64,000 nucleotides of DNA from Catonia carolina. Its lineage: Eukaryota; Arthropoda; Insecta; Hemiptera; Achilidae. Position numbers and translations under genes: made by a program. This document shows positions 26,801-38,800 of this stretch, piece by piece. The number at the start of each line of letters is the position of its first letter. Position 1 is the first letter of the stretch. The stretch is from NCBI GenBank assembly GCA_035578175.1, contig JAQMRL010000003.1:91180469-91244468 (forward strand). The letters run 5' to 3'. The notes beneath the pieces were generated by a model that saw only the letters and a program-made list of their open reading frames with translations, was not told where the DNA came from and did not search any database.

Positions 26801-29800
26801 AATACACACAACAGTGACCCGCATATTTCCTGTTGCCATTGTGTTTTTGTCATATCCTCCATTATAATATATAAAGAATAGTTTCCTACAAGGCCACAAA
26901 CTGACTACATACGTCTGATAACTGACTCACCGAACAACGCACAAAGAGGCACCAATCTTTGTAGCAACTGTTAATAGAATGACCTTTGTTTAGTGCGTTC
27001 CATATTAAATATCATTATTCTTAATGATCTAATAGTCAATGAGCTAACAAATTTTCAATCAAATGCAAAATCAAAAGAACATGTCCATAATACTGACAAT
27101 AAAAGATACTGTACTGAGTAAAGAAAGATCAAGACTTTCTAATGAAACTATAATAAACAATGAAGTGACAGAAGCTCAATTTCAATACAATACAACATGT
27201 AATCAACTAATATTATAAAAACAAAACGAAAGAAACACATGTAAAAACAAATAACTGTGTAAGGGTTATTTTATTTCAGATCACCCAGTTGTTGTTAAAA
27301 TTGATTAATGTTTAAGATGGTTTTACCTTGTTTTCCCCGTAACTACACGAGTTTTAAACCATGGTTGAAATTTTTTGAAGATCATACTATAATTTTGTCA
27401 GTCATTTTTCATTAGCAGCTTCTTTATTTAACTGTAACTTCTTTATTTTTAAAGATATCTTAAGATATCTAAAGATATTTTGAAGATCACTTAACCACTA
27501 AACAGGCATTGCCTTGGAGGCCTAATTTTTTCCTGGTTGTGGAATTAGTTTGCAGTCTTTTTATTTTTTATTTAGAATTAATTATGATTGTTTTATCGTT
27601 TACAATAAGAATATCTTTTAATATTTTTATTTTCTACTTTCTTATGTTGTTAATGTACCTTTTTGCAACAAGTGAAACAAAGTTTTTCTTCTTATTCTTT
27701 TTAAAAATGAAAATATTCAGCATAAAATGGGCTATATAAATGGGCTCTTATAACATCCTTTCGAAATAGTAAAGATCTAGGTCAAATATACAAACGATGA
27801 TAGAAAAAATGTCAAAATTCCAAATTTTGTAACAGTTTTATTTTTATATGAAGGAAATTTTGGTTAATACTTTTCCCCCACAAACAAATGTCATAGGAAT
27901 ACCTCCTGTAGAAGTTTCACTTCTAAGAACCTTCTCCATTTATTTTTTAAACCTTTCCAATATAGCGTATGACCAATTAGTTAGTTTTCAAAACGCTTAA
28001 CAACTCAAAAGAGACTGAGTAAAATATTATCAATTGGGCGCATAACAGACCCTTGTCAATAATTTTCTAACCCTTAGCAATCGCATAGTTGTTACGTTTG
28101 CATTTCAACTAATGAAGAGGATATCATTTTAATGGAGTTGGCAACACTGGTAATGCCGACAATGGTAATGTTGTTATTGTTGTTGTCAACATTGTTATTG
28201 TTGTAGACAGTAATGACAACAACGGGAAATACCGGTTGCAGTAAGTTTCTTTGATGGAGGTTTTTTTTAACAGAATTTTGATGAGGGCTAATGAACATGA
28301 CAGATGATGCTTGATAAAATAAAAACAAATAAAAACTTATTTGTTATTGGAACATACCACACAGATTAAATGATGAAGAACAAACAACAAAGTCCTGAAC
28401 CCAAATTTTAAAAATTTTAACAGGAGACAAAAAAATACATTTGGTAACAACTATCATTAATCATGGATTGTGTAACTATTCAATTGCACTTTATTTTGTT
28501 ACCCAGAAATAAATTGGATGCCGGTTAATTACACAGAATATTATCAACAATAAAAGAAATCACATAACATTTATCTGTTTTAATAAGTAGAACAGGAAAT
28601 GAAAATCACAGTAGAAAAATTATGTAAATGATAAAAACAAAAAGACAATGCATATTTCTCATGGATTTTCGGTTGGATATAAAACTAAACCATAGAAACA
28701 ATTTTGACCTTCATCAATTATTTTATTAATAGAAGTTTTGATTTTTCAACAGGACTGAATTTAAAATGTTTTACAAATCGCATACATTGAACTTAATTTT
28801 GTTTTAATTCTGATTGCATCAATATACAAATTGTAATTTTCAAGTCTCATTCTCTAAATTTCTCTTTATATGGTTTGGTAACTGAATAAACCCTTAAATT
28901 AAAATCTGAATAAAGATAAAACACACTTACAGCTTTGGTTAAACAAAGGTCCAAAAGGTTTGGATTAAAGCTTTCATGGTGCTGCTATTATAGTGACAGA
29001 AATGAATTATTTGGATGCACATCTTATTTCATAAATAACAAAATGCAAAAGACTTGAAATACGACCATAAGTATTTCACAAAATTGTGTAATATGTTGTT
29101 AAGAATAAATTAAGTACATCAATCAAAATTATTATGCAACTCACACAGATTAGCTAGCAATTTTCAGTTGCAAAAAAAATTGTTAGGCAATTCAGTTTTA
29201 CCAAGAAAACATAATTGTCAGTAAAAGGGCAACAAGTTTTTTTTAATTATTTTTAAGTTGCACCAAAATTTTGGCCGTTAGCAACTACTTTGGGTTAATG
29301 AACTGAGGGTCTAAACATGTAATAATTTTTTAGACCTTAGACAAGAATAGAAATCAAGACTTCCACTTTGCAGTGTAGCACACTAACCCAACTAGGCCAT
29401 GAAGGCAGCCAGCAACGTTTTGTTTTGTAATTACATAAAGTAAGTTAAGTACAGTAATTCTCCTTTTCCATTTTTTTTCTACAAGCCTTTAAAATAAGTA
29501 GTCAAAGGCGCGTGTGTATAAGACCAACATGAATACAATTACTTTTAACACTTTAAAACAGTGTAAGTAATTTCTACATTATACCATAATAGGAAATGTT
29601 AAGTGGGTGTTTCAATACACATAATTTCTTATTCAATTATGAGTGCCATGAATTAAAAATGTATTTCTATAGACTTTTGTTATTATCACAATGAACGTGA
29701 AAGCATTTCAAGATAACAATGTAAAATTGTTAAAAAACGATTAAAAGCCAAGTAGGTAATAATATAAATTGAAAAAAGTTTACAAAATTATCATATAGTA

Positions 29801-32800
29801 TTAAAAAAATGTGGATTTATCAACATTAACTCCAAATAAATTAATCACAAAATTAAATTAAAACAAGAGAAATTATAAATGTTTAAAAAAAATTATTATA
29901 CATTTTTATCAATTAAGTAGATAACAATGTAACAGAAACACTGAAGTCATTACTGATTTATCATAATCCGACACATTTCAAATATTAAGTACATCTGCAA
30001 CAAGTGTTTTGAGTTTTAATGATAAAGCATACTCCAATAACAATTTTTACAGTAACAACTCTGATAAGATAATTCAAGTACATTTCATGGGGCACCTGTT
30101 ATGAAATTTATTAAAAATAATTTTAAAATACGATCAATAAATTATATTTTTTTAATTGGAATTACTAGGTTGACATTTTGTGTTAATCATATTAGAAAAA
30201 ATGGCACTAGACATTTTCATTTACAGCAATTACATTTAATACTAATTCAGGCAATTGGACTCCAGTTCAAAGTACAAAATGTATTGCCTATTCCCAGTTA
30301 ACAACTTAATTATTTTAGTATGACTCACAGTTTGTTGAATCAGATTTCACTTTGCTTTCCACAGAAAAATAGACCCTAAACCAGTTAAAAGTATAAATAC
30401 AGTCGTACCCCACTATACAAACTTTTCCCACAACACATTTCTTTCCACAGAAAAAAATACACAAAAAACACAGAAAAAAAATTCTCAACCAGTTAAAAGT
30501 ATAAATACAGTCGTAACCTACTATACAAACTTTTCGCTAACAATCTAATAACTTACTTTTCCTAACTTTTTTGCCGGCCGCATTGGCGCAGTTGGTAACG
30601 TGCTCGCCTCTCATCATGCGGTCTTGGGTTCGAATCCCATTCAGGCACGGCATTTTTTCATAGGTTACAAAAAATCATTTCATCATTCACCGTCTGCATT
30701 AGCAGTAATTGCAGAACAGTCGGACGTTAAACCAAAAAAAAAAAAAAAAAAAAAATTCCCTAACTTTTCTACTTGTCCTACTAAACTTTTTTTACTTTTT
30801 TCCTAACTTTTCCCTATACAAACTTGGTTGCAACATCTGTAGCATTTCAATCCTGCTTTACACCCACGAACAACCATCAAAGTTTCTCACTGAAGTTCAT
30901 TGAAGTTTTGAAGGCCTGATTTTTTTATGTTTCATGTTTAAATTCAGTTTTGTATTTCATGTTTGTTTGTTTGCTACTGTACTTTACAATTTAGAATTTT
31001 GAGACTGTCTTCGAAAGGTATTTCCGGGTCAACAATGAAAAAGAAACCATTGACAATAGAGATTAAAAAAGAAATTGTTGCTAAATCTGAACATGGAGTG
31101 AGACAGATGGATTTCGCTTCAACGCCTGGATTGAACAAGTCTATTATTCCCACAATCATCAAGAAAAAAGAATGGATTAAGGCAACTTCTGTTGCAAAAG
31201 GTGTAACCAGGATCGACATACACAGAAATGTAATTCATAATTACGGAGCAGGGGTGCACCCCGCTATACAAACTCCACTTCAGAATGGATTAACTTTGTA
31301 TAGTGAGGTACACCTGTACATCATTAATTTAATATACAATAAAATGTAGATAGACGGGGGAGGAATCAAGGAAACCTGCAGAAAAGTAGAAGCAGGATAC
31401 TCAGAACTTGCATAAAAAAGAAGCACAAGGTAGACAATCACTACAGGCTTTTGCCTAACAATCAAGTCTACAGAGACGTAGAACCAAGGCCATGCGCAAG
31501 AAATGGTTGCCATACTTTGGACATATACTAAGAACACCAAACACCAGACTTTTACGCAGAATAACTGACCATGTAATGGGACGAAAAACAGACGCTGGTA
31601 GTGCATACATGTGGCACAAAGAAATTAAAAGGGATTTAAAGAACTTGGATTAACTCACGAAGATCTAACGGAAAAATTACCCAAATACAAACAGGTCATC
31701 AAGGACCACAACCATCGGCTTACGACACAGAAAAGAGAGTATAAGAAGAGGGAATTTTCAGAAGCAGCCAAACAGAAGCGTGTTCACAACATGAGAGAAT
31801 AACACGCCAAAAAGTGACTGAAAGCTTCCAAATTGACTAAAGTGGTCCATTGTGGCTAAACAAGCACTAAAATATAAAAAGGTGTTTGGTTAAATACCCA
31901 CAAACCAACAATGAAATATGTCACCATTGTACAGAAAGAAAAACTGACTTTACAAAGAATACAATAAGTGTAAAAGAAAAGGACAATTTTGAAATAGGCC
32001 AGGCTCAGTACTGTAATTAAAGATCAAAACTATGTGTCTAAAGACAAGTGAACCGTCAGAATGATCGAAAATGCTAAGAAACCTTTTATGTTTACGAGAA
32101 AGATTTAATACCAGATGATGAGCTCTTGGGTAGACAACATAGGTTGTAAGAAAAAGGCAAATTAATATAAAATTTTTACAATACTCTACATTGAATGGAT
32201 GATTGATGTAATACACCGTTAGGATACTGGATGATAAGCATTATTAATTTGTCTTATTAAGGAGTTTGACAATTTTGTCAGGAATGAGTAAAAAAATTGA
32301 AATAAAGCAAAATACATATCACAATATTATTATAAGGAATTCCATAAAGAACAAAACAGACAAAAGAGGGTGATGGAAAGAGAAAGGCACACAATGAACC
32401 AATTCTGATAATATGGGCTATAAAAAAAAGCTATCACAATGTACAAAATTATACAATAAGTCCCTGAATATTAAAAAAGTATATTAATGATAAAACTGCA
32501 TAAACCCAGAAATATAAGACGTTAATTATTTTCAAAACAGAATATTTTAATATTCATCCGAGTAGAGTTTTATAAAACAAAGGCTACTCAAGTATGTTTT
32601 GCCAACATTAACGAGGGCCTGAGTTTGATTAACGGTCATGAAATTCACTTTTTCTACAAAAGCAATTGCATAAATTAAAATAAAAAATTTCTTTATCTGA
32701 ATATTTTTGATGTTATTATTTTGGGATGACATTAAGTAAACAAAATATGGATACCATCTTACAAACTGAATGGTTGCCAAGAAACAGAGTGCCAAAGATA

Positions 32801-35800
32801 AATAGAAATTAGACGTAAATGTGGCAGAAAAAAACAATCAGTCGTTGCACTGGTTCTACCTAATATTGTGCAACGTTGTTAATAGTAAAAATAAAATATA
32901 TTAAAATTAGCTGAAACTGTATTTGCAATACTCTGTTCATCAGTACATTACAAATAATAAAACTAAGATACCGGTAACATGTAAGAAACTATAATATGTA
33001 ATGTTTTTACATCTAGAATGTAAAATGGAAAGATACTAAAATTAATGTCTTGATTACTGTAATAGACAAATTAATATTATGCAACATCGTTTAATTTCTT
33101 TTATCTAATCCATTTATCATATATGATTCAATAAATAATAATTCAGCATTATAACCCAAATACTGATAAATTACAGGATTACTAAATAAAACATCAGACA
33201 CTAATTTCATTACACTGTATGTATATTTTTGTTTTAGCCTGATTATCTGCTCCCCTTATTTGGCTGCTGATTATTCAGTAAAAATAAAGGCATTCTTACT
33301 GAACTGTATTGTTAAATTGTTTCACATTCACAGAAAAATTACAAAAGCAAAGTAACTGAAAACAAATTTGTGTGAAACATTAACATGATTTTCTCTAACC
33401 GATGTACATAATAAAAATATAACCTAATCTTTACCGTGAGTGGATAACTCTTAAATGGAAATCAACCACTGCTGGGCTTTGATTTAAATGAGCAAAATAT
33501 GGAAAGTCACCAATTGACACTCTGTTAGAAAAAAAATGCTTGAAATATAAGTTGTAGGTTTTTAATTTTTTACACCACTGATACTATAAAATAAAATTCA
33601 TATTACAGTACATTCGGCGAAAAGGTAGTAATAAAATTGCTAGAAATTTGAATATTCGGCTATAAAATTGCTACGGCTATGGCCTGGAAACTACTGGGTG
33701 ACTGAGTATTCTGTACTTTCTTTTCATGGTTGACAATACAGTACTACATACAATATATTTATATATATTATTACCCATATCATATTATCACTACCTACTG
33801 TATGAATCTAAGCTTTGTGCAGCTGCGGGATGAAGGGGACAGACAAAGAACCAGACTGCTCCTACGTCATAACACTGTACTAATCATCTCATTGCTCTTC
33901 GCTAGGCAGTAGGCTGCCTAGCACGGTTACATACGTGGGTGTTGTTTTGACTATTCGCTGTAGATAGCGACACCGAATGTATGTAGTTTGGATAGTACCC
34001 ATGACAACTACAAACAAAGTACTAGTAAAACGTTACTACTACTAATGCAATCTCTCACAGTAGAAGTGACGTAATGGATTCCTCTCAGCTGTACACAACT
34101 GAAGAACGGGCAGTACATTATTGCCTTACTTTAGGTCTATGATTAATATTTTTATAATGCAAATCTAAAATAGGCCTAAAGTAGGCCTATATACAATCAA
34201 TTTTAAATTTAATTACGTATATTAAGAGTAAACTTACATTCTTTTAGCTGGCGCAACGTAGATTCTGAATTTTTTGTTTGTAAAATGTTACTTTTAAAAA
34301 AGTTTATAAATTGAGTACATAAAGGGGCGCAGACATCAAAATGGTAATCAAATTGATCATCTTCACTGTCTTCGCTAATTCTTTATTGCTACTTTCCTCA
34401 ATATTAATTTTGAAATGATCTAAGATATTGTTAACTACAAACTTCCTCTGGAAATATTCATTTTCAAGTTTTTTTACTTTGCTACACACAGCCTGCCATT
34501 CATCTTTTTCCAATTCTTGAAAAACTGTCATTACACAATGACATTATATTTTCTATTTTAAAAGTTACGAAAAAAGGAAGTGTAATGTGATTTGTATTCT
34601 TCTTTTACCGAATACAAACAGATTAATTATTTATCAGAACCACGTTCAATTCACGAATTATAAGCCCCAAATTACATTTCAGGGAGTGTGTCAGAGTAAA
34701 CAAGATATTGCTCGGTGACTACTTGTTTTGACTACAGCCAGTGGGTAATATTGTCCCCCCCGCGCATCCTCTCTGTTGAAGGTCATAGCTATTGTTCCAA
34801 CAAAATAACTATAAGACCACAATCTTAAATAAAATACAACACTTTTTACCACAAGAGCAAACAAGAGTTCGTGTTACTATTATTATTGTCACTTAGTACA
34901 TGCTTACTAAACACCGAGTGAGAGTAAAAATGCAGTTGATCAGACATAAAGTAAAAGATTACAGTAGGAACACCAGTAGTAGTGGTGGTTCTGTTCCTAG
35001 TACTTGCTTATAATAGATTTTTTAAAATTGGTCTTTTATGACTCGAGCACAGTGCGATTGGTAACTGTTCTTCACTCAACTAGTATTTCTGTAACCGTAC
35101 TAGGTACTACTTTGTATCCCTTGTACTCGGTGTGAGTACAGATCAGTACTAATACCGAGCTGAACTACAAATAGAAAAATCCTGTTCACAAGACTACTTC
35201 ACACTCAAGAAAATTATCTTTTCAACAGTTTCTTTATGTAAGCATTGCTTTATACATTTACCAAAGGCAGTAGTTCCCAGATGGTGGTACACAAGAATGT
35301 ATCAACTGATACACAAACAAGTAGACAAAACTCTTATTTACAAAACAAAATATTAAATTAATCTGTCACTTCATGAAATCAAAATTTTGCAACTAATACG
35401 ATACTGAGAAAACATATTGAAAAGAGATATATTTGTACAAGGTAAGAGGAAGTGGGTTCACAGTTAATTTACTACATTTATATTTTTTAAGTGGTCGTTT
35501 TCTGTGCAAAATAGGCAGTCTGCAGTGTAGCAAGATTGTAAACCCTCCCGCCATGCCATCTTGTCACACCCCTGTACAAATATTTGAGACCCCTAACGTA
35601 ATCTATCTTGGGTTAAGGTAGTGGTACACCTAGATTTCTGGAAATTTCACGTGGAACTCAGAAATAAAAAGGCAAGGAACCCCTGACCTAAGCTATTCAA
35701 TACAACTTAGTGAAAAATTCTCTTTTAACCTTTATTGAGCAAATGTAGGGCCACATTTTGAGACATTGGAAATATGTTACCATACCAAATATCATAACAT

Positions 35801-38800
35801 GACAGTCGCTGTACGTAAATATAAAACAGTTAAATTATAAACAATGATTAAGTGAACAACCCAACTGAAACTAAGTGGCCTCTCCATGGTGGATGCGCAG
35901 TAGTCTAGTCTGACCTTGAATGACCATGGAGCCGTCCGGTACAGTCCGCAATCCAATTACAAGCCGAATATCTCAGCAGCAACAATGTTATTTAGTATAT
36001 TCCTTCAGCGTGAGTAGTTAACTTGGAGTGTCATAAGTTCTAGTTCGATATCATCTTAAATATTACGTTGATTTCTAAGTAAATATTAATATTTATTTTC
36101 CGAGTAGTTTAGTTTTTAGTGCTGCGAATGAAATTATATATTTTCTGAAACTTTATTTAAATTTTCAATAAAACTGTACCAAGTGCATCACAGTATTTCT
36201 ATCTCTTTCTAAATAGCTCTTTCTTACACAGCTGGTGTGCATATCTCAGAGGCCACTTGGTTTGAGTTGGGTTTTACTGAGGTGTTAAAAATAACTCTCA
36301 CCAAGAATGTGATTTTTGCACTTACTTAGTAGCCAGAATGCTATATTTTATAGTGCTCACTTCTTTTATATAACATATACGCAATAACTAAGTTTCATCA
36401 TTCCCATTTGGGGCAAATGAATGATTTCACAAAATGTGGACAGCAAATTGCGTTATTCATACAAGTGTGCTACCACATTTTAAAATTATAATTTTAAATT
36501 TTTGAGCAAAAAATTATTTTATTTATCCTGATACACTAATAACACAGCCAAAAATGGTGTACCTATTTTACAAAATATTCTGGTAAGTGAAGTTGTGCTT
36601 AAACTAATTAAACATTACTTAGTTGTGTAAACTACCTACTACTTGGAAGATTTGGGTTTTCTGAAAAGGAGTTATTGCTTAAATTCTTATTTTCCACTGA
36701 TAACCATATTGGAGTAAATTTCATTACAACTCTTCTTTATCAATTGGTGATAATCTTTTTATTTATGTAATAGATTAGCAAAATATTACAAAAAACCTGC
36801 CCAAAAATGTTTTTCTGGCACAGTGTGATACAAGTAACCATTGATATTTTCTAGCTCCCAGGATTTTCGTTAGGTTATTAAATAAATGTGTTTCCATTGA
36901 TTATTTATATTTAAAGCCATTTTCTTTATCCGTAAAAATTAACACAGAGTCAATTATCTGAAAATAAAATCCTCAGTCTTGAAGGCCCAAAACAATGCCG
37001 CTCAGGGTAAGGAATAAACAATGTCCGTCAAAAAAAAACCATTTCCCCCTATGCAATTCCTGACTTTCAAACTTCTGAAAAATATATTGATGTTCGTAAT
37101 TATTTAAATAAAATAACTTTTAGAAATCTGACCATTTTATTCAGAAAAGTAATCACGTTTCTCCACTCTTATTAATTTGTTCTCACATTTGTGTTGTTCC
37201 TATAAGTTCATACGTTATTAAACTTTACATATATGAGGGTTATTCATATTTTATCAACAATAAACTCTATAAGAATTATGAGTAATGAAAAATAATCGTA
37301 ACCTTCAATAGATACTCAGAATTACAAAATATTGTTAAATGACAATTCATTTCCTTGTAAGAACTGCTCCCACAGAATTGCTTCCAACAGTTTGTTAGAA
37401 AACAACAAATTTACTTCAATTGTCTGCCAAAATGAATTTCTACTTTTTAAGAAAGTCAACACTCATAAAGAAAATCAACTAATAGTTTTTGGTAGATATT
37501 ATATTATTATTATGTTAACCCATTGACTGAATAAATTTTTGACGGTTAATTTTGTTATAGCCTAAATAAATAAATGACTATATTTTTATTATACATTTCT
37601 ATGAAAAAAACTACTAAAAAGTACAGAAAAATAATTTTAAATATTTCCCTTTTTGTTTGATAATTTAATTTAAATTTGAATTTCAAAATCTTCCTCTTTA
37701 CTAAATAAAAATAACTCTTCAGTTATTTTGTCCGCAAGTTTGCAATATTATATCCCGAACTCGGGATATAATATATCGGTAGATATAATATCTACTGGAC
37801 CTTCTCATAACTATTACTAATTACCAAAATTACATTAAAAATCTGGTGTGAAACACTCACACAACTTTCTCTTGCCAATGCAAATAATAAACAATAATCC
37901 TAACATTAGTAATAAAACAATAGAAATAAACAAAAAACTAACTTTAATAACATAACCTAATTTTAATCATATAATGAAAGACGCAAAATGAAAATCAACC
38001 TCAGTTTAGCTTAAAAATACGGAAAATCACTCTTTCACACTAAACTAGGCTCTGTAGAGAAAAATGCTTTAAATAAAAGTCGTAGATCTTTTAATTTTCT
38101 ATAAATTTGATTATATACACTTTTATCGTAAAATATATCCTAAGGCCGAAATCTTAAAAAAATCGATTTTTTCACATGTTTTCGTGAGAACAACAGAAAA
38201 TTGCTAATTACTGCTAAACTAAGCGTTATACAAAAAAATGTTTGAAATAAAAGTTGTAGAATTTTAAATTCTCTACAACTTTTGTTATATAAATTTTTGC
38301 GCTAAAATGCATATTAAAACCGTAATCTTAAAAAAAATATTTTTTTACGTGAAAACAGCCTCACCAAGAATTTCAGCAAACATGACGCCTACCCTATCTT
38401 GTAGAGAATAAAAAATTGAGTAAACCAGGCGATTTTTAAAAAAATCGTAGGACCAGTTTTTGAGAAAATCGCAAAAAAGTCAAAAATTATACAAATAAAC
38501 TACTACTTCTGGTTGACCGATTTTGATGAAAATGTTCGTGTTGTGTCCAGTAGTGGTATGTAACTTAAGTTTTAAGTATCAAGTTCGTACGATGTTCCGT
38601 TCTTGAGATATTCTGTTCACACACACACACACTCGCAGACACACAGACCAATCGCTAAAAACATGTTTTTGGGTTCAAGGGGTCTGAAAACGTGTAGATC
38701 CGGTGAAAATTTGATTTCGAAAAATTGACATGAAAACAATACTTTCCTTCCTATATATTCATATAGGCAAGAGAAAGTAAAAATACACAGCGAGGAGTTA

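Noticed and set aside
30574..30655. Functional tRNA gene
   Set aside because: A and B boxes are good, but it is followed by the SINE body and A tail with a target duplication.
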